IMG/VR virus record: IMGVR_UViG_3300023108_001314 | Coordinates: 100,767 to 164,766 of that record | DNA from: a virus | Length of the DNA: 64,000 nucleotides | Strand: one strand, 5' to 3' | Shown: piece after piece, positions 24,559 through 39,200 of the stretch | Layout: every line of letters begins with the position of its first letter | How positions within the stretch are numbered: position 1 is the stretch's first letter | Program-made: the position numbers and the translations under genes | Notes under the pieces: generated by a model | What the model was told of the DNA's origin: nothing | Databases searched by the model: none | What the model saw: the letters and a program-made list of their open reading frames with translations, nothing else

Positions 24559-26628
24559 TTATGCCCCTGTGTAAATGATATAATTGACTGCTAAGAAAGG
24601 AGGCACAGTATCAAACTTGTTACCAACGTCTTGTGGTGTACCGTCTATTGTTTCTGTTGTAGTTGTTAAACCATCAACGCCTTCTGTTCCTTGTAAACCT
24701 CTTCCTGGATTAGTCCCTAATGTATTAACAGCAACACTATTTCCATCACCTGCGCTAGGTAGATTGTTTACAGCATAATATTGATTACCTGCATCTCCCA
24801 TCAATGTATGCTCGTGTTCTGGAAGTTGATCTTTTGTAATCCAGTCTCTATTGCTACCACCATCTGCACCTAAAATATCTGCGGCTGCATCGTCATACAC
24901 TCTGTCTTCATCTGTCGAAAGTGTTCTACCCTCACCAGCAAGATAACCCAATGGAAATCTGCCTCTTAAATCAGGTACTTTAAATTTTAGTGCGCTGCTA
25001 GGTGTACCAAATGTTGTTCCTATAATGTCGTATAATGCTTGATAATCAGTTATTAGAACTTCTTGTCCGTAACACAATAGCCAACCGGTTGGTGCGGTTC
25101 CTGCACCATATGGCATAATCATACCTGGTTGAAATTGTGGTATTGTTGCAAGAACACTATCAACTGTTGTCTTGTATAATCCTAACGGAAGATTGTTATC
25201 AGGATCACTTGCGTTTCTTTGTTCTTTGTAAATTAATAATGTTTCTGTGCCATTTAATTTATCATCATCAGTGTAAATTGTTTTATCTGCAATTAAGTCA
25301 GGATCAATTTCTACTACCATTTCAATTGCACCTTGTGTACCATCAAAACTATAGTCAGCTAATGTAGAAACATCACCACTTATACTAAACGTTGTTGCAC
25401 TGTTTAATTTTGCTGCTGATCCGCTAACACTACCTGTGAGTGAACCTGTAACATTACCTACTAGGTTGCCTCTAAATGTATTACCATAAACATTATTGTA
25501 AGGCAAAGCAGCAGTGCCTAGATTTTTTCCAAGCGCCTGTGGAGTAATATCTCCTACTTCTAAGTTTCCTCCAATATTTGCACTACCACCTACATTCAAC
25601 GACTTACTAATTGCTACGCCGCCTGGTGTATATAAACTTGCATTTGAATCACTAATGCTTGAACTATCATTTGTAGATCCAATTGATAGTTTTCCGCTAG
25701 ATTTAATATTGCCTTCAACTTGAAGTTTTTCTTCTGCTGCAAGTGTGCCAATGCCTACATTGCCATCTGACTTTATTCTAATTGCAGTTTGAGTAGACTG
25801 GACTCTAAAATCAATCGCACCATCCGATGCTTTATTAACAATCTGTGAATTACTACCTGTAATATTAAAAGCAAGTGTTTCTGTTTCTCCGACAACTAAT
25901 CCATTGCTGTTTGAAATTCTAACAGGCTGTGTAAATGTATTAGCAGCACTTAATCTTGCAAATTCACTACCTGCATATGTTTGCCCGCTTACTAAAAGAT
26001 TTTCTGCTTTTTCTGAAACACCATAATACTTGCCGTTGCTAGTTACAGTCATACCTTTTTTAATTGTGGTAAAACCTGCTAGTGTTGCTTTGGGTGTAAA
26101 TTCTGTTTCAGCATAAATTGTAATAGGAACACTGTTTACATAATTTATTACAACTGGATATTCTATGTTATCAGTTCCCAGAACACTTACAAATTGTGGT
26201 CCTGTTGCAGACCCTTGTGTGTAAGTCGGTCCTACTAAAACATAATTACTTCCTGTATAAATGAACAACTGTTGGTTAACAGTATCGACCCAAAGGTCTC
26301 CTACAGTAGATGCACTATTGTCAGGTGCAGAACTGGCTTTTTTAATGCCGCCTGCACTGACCCAACCAGTGCCATCATAAATTTTTAATTGATCAACTCC
26401 TGCGGTTGTGTCATACCAAAGTTGTCCTTCAACTGGATTTGATGGAGAATCATTGTTTGCAAAGTTTTCAAGTAAATGCAAGAAGTTTTCATTTAAGGAC
26501 AAACCATAATCTGATTTGTTCCGACCAATAAAACTAACACTTGTTTCTGTGTTTATTTCATCGGCATCGACTGTAACACTGCCCTTGTTGCTAAAATCTG
26601 TAAATCTTACATCATATTGATCACTCAT
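24559..26628 (-). CDS. Fibre-like structural protein 1 with tail-collar domain
   Basis: 689 aa. The N-terminal 150 residues are the common module (FVSFIGRNKSDYGLSL-like stretch, NENFLHLLENFA, VEGQLWYD). Near residue 548, PDLRGRFPLGYLAG and then PEHEHTLMG are the signature of the phage tail-collar domain, and VPPFLAVNYIIYTG closes the protein as in T4 short-tail-fibre-like proteins. Family members trimerise and bind host surface sugars. It is the best receptor-binding candidate here. It starts one base after the stop of the 206 aa gene (TAA-C-ATG), so the cluster is one transcript. Confidence 0.8.
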   Translation of the reverse strand: MSDQYDVRFTDFSNKGSVTVDADEINTETSVSFIGRNKSDYGLSLNENFLHLLENFANNDSPSNPVEGQLWYDTTAGVDQLKIYDGTGWVSAGGIKKASSAPDNSASTVGDLWVDTVNQQLFIYTGSNYVLVGPTYTQGSATGPQFVSVLGTDNIEYPVVINYVNSVPITIYAETEFTPKATLAGFTTIKKGMTVTSNGKYYGVSEKAENLLVSGQTYAGSEFARLSAANTFTQPVRISNSNGLVVGETETLAFNITGSNSQIVNKASDGAIDFRVQSTQTAIRIKSDGNVGIGTLAAEEKLQVEGNIKSSGKLSIGSTNDSSSISDSNASLYTPGGVAISKSLNVGGSANIGGNLEVGDITPQALGKNLGTAALPYNNVYGNTFRGNLVGNVTGSLTGSVSGSAAKLNSATTFSISGDVSTLADYSFDGTQGAIEMVVEIDPDLIADKTIYTDDDKLNGTETLLIYKEQRNASDPDNNLPLGLYKTTVDSVLATIPQFQPGMIMPYGAGTAPTGWLLCYGQEVLITDYQALYDIIGTTFGTPSSALKFKVPDLRGRFPLGYLAGEGRTLSTDEDRVYDDAAADILGADGGSNRDWITKDQLPEHEHTLMGDAGNQYYAVNNLPSAGDGNSVAVNTLGTNPGRGLQGTEGVDGLTTTTETIDGTPQDVGNKFDTVPPFLAVNYIIYTGA

Positions 26629-26629
26629 G

Positions 26630-27244
26630 TTACACCTCGTTGAATCCGCTTAAACTTTGTACCCTTACAGTATAATCAATTTGAATTAGTCTGTTCAAAG
26701 ATTTTTGTACAGGATGGAAAATTACGTGTGTGATTAAACGACCTGTGCCAGAACTTGCATAACTACGCAAGCCTAGTTCGTCAAACACATATAGTTGTTC
26801 TGTATCATTAGCAGTATCGAAAGCATCTTGTCCTTCTGGTTCGCCGTAATCTAATAAACAACTTACTAAAATATCAGTATAATTAGTTCCACTTACATGT
26901 CTAATTTCTGTTTTGTTTCTGCTGGCATCTGTGTTGTTTACATTTTGATCATCTACAACTTTAGTATAGGTTTGGTTGTAAAGACTTGCATTTGTTCCTG
27001 TTGTGTTAGGAGTCAAATATGTAATAATCCCTGTTGGATCAACACTTGTTCCGCCATTGCCAAATACCATTTCATTTATGAACCCTTGTCCTGCATTAGA
27101 CAAACTTTCTGCCAATGCAATACTCATATTTTCGTAATGAATAGCATTACGTTGGTTTATAAAAACTTCATCAGTTTTAGGGTCAAAAATCTTAATATGA
27201 CCTTCTACATGTATGCCGTTTAATTCATTTATTTCATTCATCAT
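26630..27244 (-). CDS. Structural protein of the baseplate-fibre junction (hypothetical)
   Basis: About 204 aa, no recognised family. The sequence is beta-rich with many polar residues (FINQRNAIHYENMSIAL, NEMVFGNGGTS). The ATG at 27244 has an AGGTG ribosome site five bases upstream; a GTG at 27250 is also in frame. It lies between the giant baseplate gene and the fibre genes, the position that T4 genes 8 and 9 take, so it may be an adaptor that carries the fibres. That is positional inference only. Confidence 0.6.
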   Translation of the reverse strand: MMNEINELNGIHVEGHIKIFDPKTDEVFINQRNAIHYENMSIALAESLSNAGQGFINEMVFGNGGTSVDPTGIITYLTPNTTGTNASLYNQTYTKVVDDQNVNNTDASRNKTEIRHVSGTNYTDILVSCLLDYGEPEGQDAFDTANDTEQLYVFDELGLRSYASSGTGRLITHVIFHPVQKSLNRLIQIDYTVRVQSLSGFNEV

Positions 27245-27261
27245 AATCACCTATACTGTAT

Positions 27262-30200
27262 TTATTTAGGCAAACGGATTGTGGCTGCTCTAATAAATTT
27301 TGCAATTTTATTATCGCTATTTGCCAACGATTTACCTGTATCATTCCATACTTTTCCTGTTTTTCTAACGATTTTAATTTTTTGTCCTTCAAAGTCCGAC
27401 GGTGGAATAATGTCATTTGTTAAAGGATTTCTTGGTTCAATGTATATATTTGAACCGCTTACTCTATACTCTGCATCAAGAGTATAGTCTGCTTCTGTGC
27501 TGTCTTGATTAGTTTGCCAATTAAACATTTGCATACCTGTTTTACGCAAACGCTTGCCTCCTAAGAATACATCAATTTCATTAACTGATGACGGTGTAAA
27601 GTTTAGTGTATATTCAGTTGCACTAGAACTACCGTCTGCAATAATTTCTTGTTCATATGTTGTATCTGAATACTCAATAGTTTCATTAGGGCCTTGACCT
27701 AACACTCTTGTACCTGCTGCACAATACTCAATTACACCAGTACCTAACGTACCTCTACGTAATTGCAACAATGTAGTTCCCTTAATATCATAATATTCAA
27801 TACGTTCGCCGTCAATCCATACTACTCCAGGTAGTGTCGATCCTTTGGATGGTCTATATAAATTATCTGCGCCGCCTTCGAGTACAATACGTGTATCGTA
27901 ATAGTTCAAAGGATCTTTAAGTGAGAACGCATTTTCTTCATTTAATCGTTTGTAATGTGTTCTACCTAGAATATCTCTAAATATTCTATATCCAAATCTA
28001 GGTGTTGCTGGATCATTACCAAATTCTAACACATCAATTCTATCGCCATCTAAAACAGGCAAATTCAAACTTACTGCATTGTATTTTGCATTTAACGTAT
28101 AATCTGCGTTTGGACTTAGTAGTTCGCCATTTTTTGCAACCCAAACATATTGTACGTTTTGAATATTACTTCTTAAATTAACAAACCCTTGTGATAGTAG
28201 GTTGCGTTTGAAGTACGCATCTGTACCTGCACTTACAGTTGTTGTTGCTAATACATCGTATTGCTGTCTTTCAAAATTATTAATATCATGATTACTAAAT
28301 TGGTAAACTTCGATGTTAGCACCGCTGCTAGGTGCTGTTGCAAATGTCATTGAATCGCTTGAAACGTATTCGATATCACTCATTTGCAATGGTGTACTAT
28401 CGCCATCATTTACACTAATTACAAAATCATTACCTGCAACCCAACTTGCAAATATATCATCACGTTTGCTTCTAATTGTTACAGTGTTTTCCTCTACTGC
28501 AACAATTGTACTTGTATAAGTTGTGCTATCACCAATTGATTCTATAACAAGTTCATTACCTACTTCTAAGTATGTGTCTAACGCAGGTGCAGTACTATCA
28601 TCTAGTACACATGTAAGTTTTGTATCAACAAAATAGTAATCTGCATACTGAATAACATAGATACCAATAGTATCACCTTCTTCAAAGATATCTCTTCTAC
28701 TTAAGAACACTCTAGCATTTACTGTATCATAAGTAAATTCATTTTTTGTAAGTTGTCTATCATTAACAAAAACTAAAATGTTTTCACTTTCAATTAGTGT
28801 AGGATCATTGAACTGCCATTTTTCTATTTCATAGGTTACTGAATTTGTTGCAGTATGTTTGATACTATATCCTGGTTGTAACAATCTTTTGTTTTGGAAT
28901 ACTAATATTTGATGTCCTAATGGCTTTCTATTGAAAGGAATAGGAAATTCAGTTGTTGTAAACTGATAATAATCATTTTGTCCATCTGGTTCAAATGTGT
29001 TATCGATTAACACTTGACTATATGTTTTTAGATTACTTGCATAAATGCTCCATTGAATATAATCATCTGGTTGCATTGTTCCATCTTCAAATGTAAGTTT
29101 TACTCTATTTTCAAATACATCTGATGAAGTGCTACGTTCTACAGTAAAGTTTACGCCTTGCTGTTGAACAACGCCATTAATTGTTACAAATGCTGTTAAT
29201 GCATCTGACCATTTTGCTGCTGTAATGTATGAATATGTACTGCCATCAAATTTTACATAATCAGTATCAAGCATTTCTGCACCATTTGTACCAATGGTTG
29301 TAATGTTTAAATGTGTTCCGTAAGGCACTGTGCTATCAGTAAATGTAAGTGTTTGTGTATCCCAGTCAACTTCATATCTATCATTATCAATAGTTTCATT
29401 ATCTAGTTTTACAATAATAGCATCATTGCTATGTGGAACACTAGGCAACACATAAACTGAAGTTGATTCATCAATAATATAATTTATTGAACCAATCATT
29501 CCTGTACCGTCTGTTGTTCTATGATATACTGAAATGTCTAGTGTATCTAATAATTGTCCTGGTACAAGTTCCTCAGGTCCTTTTGAAGTTGTTGGAGTTA
29601 CAAATCCATCACCATCTACAACAATATCGCTAGGACTTACGCCCAGTGCATCTCCATAGTCAATATCACCACCTGATAAATCAACGTCATATGTGCTTCC
29701 TGCAAGTTCAAAACTTCCGTCACTTGTTGATTTTCTAATTATTACTGTGTCACCTGCAACAAGAAAATCTCTGTCTTCTACAGTTTTCCATTTTGTCCAA
29801 TCGATATTTACAGTATCAGTAACACCATCACCTGATAATGGCAACATTAGTGCATATTTGTTATCTAATACTGTTATTCCATCATAGTCAGGATCATCTA
29901 GTCTTATTGGATCATCATTTAATTTTGCATTTATCGACTTCCAATATACGTTGTATTGCACACCGTCTTCTAACGGAGTGCTTAGTGTAAATGTTGTTGT
30001 GCTACCATCTAAAACAAAAATTTCATCATCTGTTGTATTTGCAATGGTATCAAATCTGTATTCTGCAAAACCGCCGATATCAAAACCTTGTTCAGTACCA
30101 AAACTAATACCATCATATACAGCGCCATCATAATCAACACCGTCCATTAGTTGTGATAGGTCCTTGCCAGGCATGCCTGCGGTTGGGTTATAAGCATGAT

Positions 30201-33200
30201 AAATTCTATCTGCTGCTGTAAGCATGTTTAGATTACGCTTATATGTAATTACAATTGTTGCTCCTGTCGCAGGTGCTTCTTCAAATGTAATATACCCTAA
30301 TTCTCTGTCATAACCTTTTGATGTGTCGTTTTCATTGTCTACAGAATATTCACCTTTTAAAATTGGTAATCCATCTACAGTTACTTCATACGTATTTGTA
30401 TTTCTATTAATTGGCCATTTTAAAGAAAACTTAGTAGTAGAACCTGTGCCAGTAAACGTTTCAGATTCGTCTACATTTGTCATCAAGTATGTGCCTGTTG
30501 TTCTATCAAACTTCATTACCATGTGTGTAGAACGCACTAATGGGTTTCCAATAATAGCAGTTGCTTTAGCCTGTATTCCTCCAGGACTTGGTTCGTCAAT
30601 TACTACTAATGGTGCTTCATAAACTTTACTACCTATATTGACAATTTCAATTTTGCTAACACTACCTTTAGACAAATATGCTTTTGCTGTTGCTCCGCTA
30701 TCTCCTAAAATAGTCACAGGAGGAGTTTCTTTATAGTTTGATCCTCCGTTAGTAACTTCTATTTGAATGATGTCATATCCGTTATTGTCTACCCAACTTT
30801 TGTAAGGATATTGCTGATACTTTTCAATAATATCTGTAACATTACCATTATCATATTTTGCAGCAATTGTTTCGATTTCTTTTGAAGTACTATAACTAGG
30901 AGGTACATCAAAGTCAGTTGTTAAACTGTTTGTAGGTTCAACATGATCATAAGAACTAATGTACTCTCTTATCTTACTATGATATGGCTTAACTTCTTTT
31001 ACGTAGTCTTCATAATTTTCTAAGTTGTCATTTTGGTAAGACAATTTTTGTTCAAAATCGCCAAGTACGTGTTTTACTCTAATGAAACTAGATTTAAACG
31101 CCCAGTCTAAGTCAGTTTGTTCGCTCATTGCATATTTTAAACTTGCAAAGAATAAGTTATTCCACTCTACTGCTAAATCATTTATATAGATGTCATTTTT
31201 TAATGCACTTAAAATATTTCTAAGTTCTTGGATAGGTTCTCTATCATAGAATGATGTATCGTATATTTCAGTATCAAAACCGCCAGCAGCTTCTAAGAAA
31301 TTATAAAGTTTGTTACTTAATTTAATAGTGCCGTTTTGGCGACCAATAGTTTCGTAATTAATTGTGTAATCCTCAATTAACTGGTCATCAATTTTTTTCA
31401 ACAATAGCCAGCCGCCTGTGCCAACTTCTTTAATTTTTACAATGTCGCCAATATTGTTTTCTAGTCTAAATAATTCATATGCCAAATCAACTGTTTGATC
31501 AATTGGTGTTTGTGAATTATATCCTGTTGCATACCAATCAGCATAATTCCAATAACCTGTAGTTACATATGACTGAGACCTTAATCTATCCCATTCACTT
31601 GATGTTGCATCATATGTATAGATTGCCCATCTACCTCCAATATCACTATCAGAATTTACAAGAACACTAAATGGTCTTGCAGTTATTGTTGTTGCATTAC
31701 TGTAATTTTTACCTTGCTTTCTTACAGTTGCTCCTGTAACTTGTCCTAAGTTGTTTATTGTGGTATTGATAACAGCACCCTTGCCATAGGTATCTTCTAT
31801 TCTAACAGTAGGCGGATAAACATATCCACGTCCCGGATTAGTAATTGTAACTGAAACAATTTTACTGTTTTCAATTACTGGTGTAAACTCAGCTGTTTGT
31901 ACTTTTGCAGTACCCACAAATCTTAATAAATCAGTTGTTTCAACTGTTGTGTCGTATAGGTTTTCAGAAACATTTGGTACAGGATCATTTTGCTGTAGCA
32001 AACTAATATCATAATTATCTACAATTTGTGTTTTAGCAAATACCGTGTTGACTCTTTCAACAACTTGTTTTAATGCTTCAATTCTGTTGATAAACATACC
32101 CTGTCTTGGATAGTTTAATATGCCGTACTTCATTTTAGGAGATAGATTTGGATCAGGAACTGTTGCATTATTTAGATCATAACCTACTAAACTATCAATC
32201 CATTTAGATTCTATTTCATCGTTTGGTTTGCTTGTTGCTAACCCTGAACTCATTAATTGATATTCATTATGAATTGGTGTTTTTTGCTCTGCATCATCAA
32301 TTAATGTAAAGTGTAAAATAGTGTCTTTGTCATTAATAAATGATTTTACATTATGCAAACTAAATTTATTGTCATCAAGTAACTGAATGTATCTATATCC
32401 ATATCTAGATGGATCTTCAATTAATTTTGCTATTTCAAATACACTTAATGCTCTATTAGGAATATTAGGTATAGTTTGTTTATTTTGTACCCAGAAGTAA
32501 TAGTAAAGTTTTGCTTGACCGCTTACAGAATCAACTTTGCTTTTTACACTATATGTGTTTGCATCATAGTAAGGTGTGCCGCTTATACCTTGTGCATATC
32601 CTTGTGTAGTGTCAGCAAGTGAAATATATTCTTGTGGAGGAACCGTGCTTTCTACCCATTCTAGCACAGTAACAAGACTTGTTTGTGTTTGCTTGTGCCA
32701 ATTTGCAGATCTATATTGTATTGGACCTTGGTATGGATTAAACCAACTTACTGTATCAATATTCCACCAAATTTCCCCTACGTGTTCTTCACACCAATTT
32801 GCTGCTTGATCAACAATAACTTTTGCACCACCATTGCTATAAATTGCAGGATCATAAGGTGTTTTATAATTTATTTCTTGATCAGCAACACCTGCAATTT
32901 TTCCCTGTCTAGGATCAATTACATCTAAATTAGTTATAATATCATTTGTTGCTTGACTGTATAAAAATACTCTACCAATTTTATTTAGATCAACTTGACC
33001 AGTTTCTGATGTAATTACTTTCCAACTATTCTTATTCTTATCTGCTCTAAAGTTTACAAACATACCGGCAGTAGAATCTTCATTTTCTAAACGAGATGAA
33101 TCTGTAAATTCAGATGGATTAATCATAGGTAATCCAACATATACATTGTTGTCTTGTAATTTAATATTACTTAAATCATTGGCTATTGTTTTTCTTGAGT

Positions 33201-36200
33201 AAGGTAGATCTTCACCAAATATAAACTTATCACCTAACTTTTCGTAGATACCTAATCTTCCCGAATCAATTTCTTTTGTTACAAAGGTAGTCCTGCCGCC
33301 GTCAAATGTAGTTTTTTCTGTATTTTGTGTACCTGTGTTATCATTTACATATCTACTGTAAATTGTATTTTTAAATTCATTTTTTCCTATTGCATACTTT
33401 TTATATTCAACATATCTGTCAAATGTTGTAGTAGTACGTGTGTCAGTATTCTTGCCTACAACTAATAGTTTATCTGCAGAAAAATCAATTGCAAGTCCCC
33501 ATGCTTCGTTTTTTTCTTTGTATGGACTTGTAAGAGTTTGAGTTAATTCCCAAGTATCGCCTGTTGAGTTTTGAGTGTATAATTTTACACTACCTGCATC
33601 TGTAATTTCTTCAGTGTTATATAATGGAGCTCCAATACCTATTGTATCTCCTGTATCATTTACAGCAACACTATAATCAATACCTTCTTGATTTACAATA
33701 CTTTGACTTAGCCTCCATCTAGCAAAAACATTAGTATAGATACTAACAAGTTCGTCATTGCCAGATTTTGCACTAAATGCCAGTACATCGCCTAATTTGT
33801 TTGTATCAAAAACTTTACCAATGTTAATACTTTGGTTAGTAACATCTCCTTCGTTTTCACTTGCAATAAAGTTTTGTCTAGGCACGTATCCTGTATATTC
33901 TGTGTTTACATCTGTTTGTTCAATCCATAAATTAGGAGCATCAGAAGGTAAACTTGTACCAGGTGCAATGTTAGTTACAGCTTTATACAATGCACCGTTA
34001 TAGAACGTTAAATCATTTTCATTGTATTTGAATAGATCATTGTACACACCTTTATAACTTCTGTCAGCACTATATTTCCATTCACCGCCTTCGTTATCTA
34101 GCATGTAAATTCTACCAACATCAGTTCCGTCTGCACCAGGAGCACCAACAAACATTTTAAGAGAACCGTTTGCTGCTTTCCTTAATTGTACCTTTGTACC
34201 AAATTGTTCGTTTGCCTTTGGAAACGGTGAGCAAATAATATGTTCAACTTCGTACAATCCTGTATCAGCATCTTGTTTGTATAGATAAACTGTACCTTGT
34301 TTTTCAATACCGCTACCGCTATGACCTAAAGTAAAGGTATCATTGTACCAAGACTGTTCTAATAAACTAGGTAAAATAATATCTTTCCAACGGTCAACGT
34401 TGTCTTGTGCAGCAGTACCCGCTCTAATTTTTATAAACTGCAAAACATCTGCACTTCTAATTGTTGGTGGTGAAGTGCTTTTGTCAATGTTACCAAATGC
34501 AAACCCATCGTCTGCAATGCTACGTGCCCAAGTTTCAAACTCTGCTGGTGCTGTTGGGTTAGACAATGCAACATTCAGCATTTGATCTGTAAATTCTACA
34601 CTAGGTACTAAACGGTTTTTCAATATGTCTAACGATGGTTCTAATCCTGTAATTAGATTAACTTCGTCCCAATCAGCATCATTAATAGTAATAGTAGAAC
34701 TATCACCTACGCTATCATAGTATAGTCCAATGTCTTTGTTTGCTTGCCATAAAACACCTCTATCTCTAACAATATCTCCTTCATAATAAATTACATCAGG
34801 TTGTAATTCATCAATATAAAGTGTTTTTACATTACTTGTGTAAGGAGCACCTACAGCAATATAAGTTGCATCATCTGAAATTGCAACTGTTCTGCCAAAT
34901 CCAATTTCTGGATCGCTTACTAATTCAGGTTCCATTATTTGTCTTAGGCTGATTTCTAATTGTTCATTTGGACGATAGAAAAGTCTAAGTATGCCTTCTT
35001 CTCCAGGGTGTCCTAAACTTGCAATAGGAATGTATGTGTTATTTGAATTTACATCATAAGCAGTTGCAAATCCGTCTTGATCGCCCGATGGATTATAAAC
35101 TTCTTTTTGTAAAGTAAAGATACCTTCGTTTTCGTATAATCCCCAATTGCCATCAACCTTTTCAATCCATACTTTATCATTTTCTACATGGAATAAATCT
35201 TTAACTTCTTCGTTTAATTCTTCTATATCAGTAAATCTTCTAGTAACAAATCTAGATACTGCATTTTCTGTACTATCTGGGAATGTGTTAATTTGTGTTT
35301 CAGTTACTGACAATGTTCCTGTGTCAACTATAACATAATCTATACCTACTTCTAAAATTTCCCAATATCCTGTAATAGTAGACAAGCCGCCATAAATGCC
35401 AATAATTTCACCTTTAGTAAAATCAACATATTTGTCAAACACAATTTTTAATACATTTAATGTGTTACCTCTAGAATCAGTATATGCTCCTTCAACTTCA
35501 ATATCATAACCTACAATTTTATTTGTTTCTTTAACTTGAGTTACAACATCCCATTCATTCTTTTTGTTTTGTATCCAAATATTATCGCCAATATATGTAG
35601 TTGCTATGTTAAGATCTAACAGTCCTTTATAAGTTGTAACAGCACCTTTAACATCTTGTAAACGCACCCAACCATTATTACGGCTTGTGTTTAGTTTTGC
35701 AGTAGACATTACAAACGGCGCATTGGCATAGTCCTCGGGTTTTTCATATACTTCATAATCAGCAATTTTATAAATTAAATCTGCATCATCTGTTTTGTTG
35801 TTTGTTAATTCAAATAATTGAGGTTCTAGTTTATAGTTACTTTCGTTTAATTTAAACTCTAAATCTTGCTTATTATCTAATGCACCATAAGATCCGACTC
35901 TAATTGCCCATTCTTCAAAAAACTTTAGACTTTCTTCGCCCGATGTGCTTAGTGCATCAAACAATTTTGTAAGAGAATTTTTTGTTCCTTTTTCTTGTAT
36001 AAATCCCTGGTAGAACTTATATTGACTTACACTGTCAGGAATAATATTACTTAGGTATTCACGTTTTTGATAACCGATTAAATGTTGTCCTAAACGCTGT
36101 TGTTCTGTGTCAAAATTGTCAGTATCTAAATCATAAAAATCAGTAAACTGATTTACTCTGTAATCAAAGTTAGGATATAGTTCTGCTTTAGGTTCTTCTG

Positions 36201-39200
36201 ATAATCTATTCCAGTTTGCAGAAACAAAAACTTCTCCACTGTTGTGTTTTACATTTGCCGAATAAAAGAATTCTTTAAATTTAACAACATCGCCTACTGC
36301 ATAATCTTCATAAGTTTTCCAAAAATCAACTTTCACATTGTCATAGAAGAATCCAGGAATGTTTAAGCCACCTTCCCAATTGTCTGTTCTATAACCTACA
36401 AGTTTGATTCTTTCCTGTCTGTAGCCCGGCGCTACATCGTAAATTACATCGTTGAAAACTGTTGCGTTATCTAACAAAATAACATGCTCTGTTTGCACAA
36501 GCGGTAGTTTAATTAAATAAATTCCTTCATTTGTGTTTGAAGGTGTAATACCAAATGTATTTGTATCATCTCTATAAATGTTGCTTAGATCTCTGCCTAG
36601 TTTTTCACCATTTCCCGACAACAGGTTATAACCGTAAAAATCATCAAATATATCATCTACAACATAATACGGAGCAGTAAAGATACACCTATTTGCACAC
36701 GGACTAGTTGTAAGGATTGTCCCTGCTTCCCAGTTTTGTGTTACCCAGAACATAAACTCTTGTATGCATAAAGTCATGTCTTCTAAACTATCTGTTTCTC
36801 TATTGTAATAGTCTAGTCTGAATCCTTGCTGTTTTAAAAACTTTTCATATCCTTGCATAAAGTCAACAACTTCTTGCACTGATTCTAAAATTGTGCCATA
36901 AGAAATATACGAAACGGTAGTTTCATATCTTTTTCTAATTTTTGCACTAATGCCACCAGTAACTGGAAGTGTAGGCAACTTAGCAAATTTTGTTGCGTCA
37001 AATGTTTCAGCACTCTTGTGAGTAGTTGTTGTTCTATACCAGTTATTTTGATACTCAACAATTGTACCAATTGTATATTGTTGATCTTCAGTCCATACAA
37101 CATAATCTGCAGAAATGCCGCCTACAGTAATCGATGTATCTGAATTTGTTTCTAATGGTCTGTAAAAAGGAAACGTAGGATTATCGCCATCGTAGCCTTT
37201 TAAGATATATGTGTTATCTGCTGTTTTTTCAATTATCATGCCACTGAAGACAAACGTTTCCAACGGACTTGATGTGTTTAAGAAAATTTGATAATTTTCT
37301 TCTGGTACAAAATTACTACTTTTGTTTAGAGGACTTCTTGCATCTAAAACTAATTTTAATTTTTCTTTACTTGCAAACCCGCCAACTCTAATTGACAGTT
37401 GATTTTTTAATCCTTTTAGTCTTTGCTTATAATTATTATAATTTGAACTATACTTGGAAGACATGTAACTCGCAACAAAGTTTACAAGTCCACTTGTAAG
37501 AGTAATATCTTCGTCACTTGTAATACTAGGGAATACTAAATCTTCACAACGTATTGCTTTGTTTGTTTCAGTATAGACGTATTGATTTGATAAATTCTTT
37601 TTTATGCGTGATCTATCAAAAGCTAGACCAAAAATTTGTGCAGATTGATTTAACATCCATGCCTTTAATAATGCAAACGGAAACTCTGAACTTCTTCTCC
37701 ATGCAGTCTCGACAGGTGCTTCGTCGCCAAACACAAAGTTATTACTTGCTGTGTCAAATTTATAGTTTTGTGCAAGTCCTGCATTATACGGATCAACTAA
37801 CTTACCGTTGCTATCTACCGGAATAGCATTAAGTAATTTTGAGTGCTTGTACATTTTATTTTTTTGTGGAACAGTGCCAGGTGTTCTTACAATACCTTCT
37901 GCCATGTCTGTCCAAAGTAAAATATTATCACTTGTGTAAGGAGCAAGTCCGTATTGTTCATCCCACCATGTAGGCTTAATTGTTAATCCTACCATTTCCC
38001 ATGGATGAGTATTAGGACGATCAGTGCCATAATATGTTTTATACACACTTCTCCAAAATCCTTTTAAGGGCTCGCCGTCTGTATTTGACATAAAACTATA
38101 GTTGTATGTAAATCCGTCTCTTGCATCATAAAAGTTATTTTCAGTATAAGTTAAATTTCCTGCATCTTCTAACCAACTTGTAAAATCTCCAAGTATACTG
38201 TTATCAATTTGTTCTTTGGTAAATTTAGTATCTCTGTCAAATGTAGGAATAAAATTGTTTACATCTAAAACACTAGCATCATATTTTAATTTAATATTAT
38301 TATATACTCTATATTCATACTCTAGCAAAAAGTCATCTCTAAAATCATTCCATGCTTTTGTTAAACTTCCATCATGTCCTTGAATAACTACTTGCGGAAA
38401 TCCTATGATTACATTTTCATTGGCTGCAACTGGTTCTACAAAGTCTACATAAAATAAACCATTTCTTACTTTTTCTATATTATAATCAACATTAGCATAT
38501 GCTTTGACATCACCTACTTGTACAATAAGATCAGTTGCTTCGATAATTTTGTTAACATTTTCTAGTACAAAGCGTGTTTGGGCTCTAGGTGTAACAAATG
38601 TTTTTACAGCAGGTCTTACTGTATGATCTTTTTGAATTTCAGGATAATATAAAGGAAACAAACCTAATTTAGTAGGTGTTGGCGGAATATAACATCCATT
38701 TGTATTTTCAAATTCATCAACTCTTACAACATCGCCTTTTGCAAGTGTTGCTGTTATATTAACAAAGTTATCGCTTATTGTATAATCTCTATCTTTTAGA
38801 AGTTGAACTCCGTTAAGATAAACATATACTGCTTGATTAGACAACTTGTTTATATCAAAATTTGTAAGACCAATAGCAAAATATGTTTCTTCACTGTTAT
38901 CTATATTGTGTGTTGTGCTTGTATTTGCTTTCTTACCAACCATGTCACCATAATAGAAATTTCTATATGAAACAGTTTCTTTAGAAAATCTTTCAAGCAC
39001 TGCATCTAATTGATCTTTTGCAGTTCCTTCTATACCGCTTTCATTAGCAAGTGCAATTAGTCTTCGTTTTGTTTTACCGTATTCTGATCTAACAAAATTA
39101 ATTGCTTTAACAATATTTGCTTCTTTATCAGTAATATGGAATGCTGCTAAATTAAATGGTCCGCTGTGTTGTACAAAACGCTTACCATAATGTGTAACAT

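Noticed and set aside
27259-27266. AATAAATA (minus strand) as a late promoter of the 206 aa gene
   Set aside because: The start of transcription would fall on the ribosome site, and the box partly overlaps the end of the giant gene. It is more likely a chance match in AT-rich DNA.
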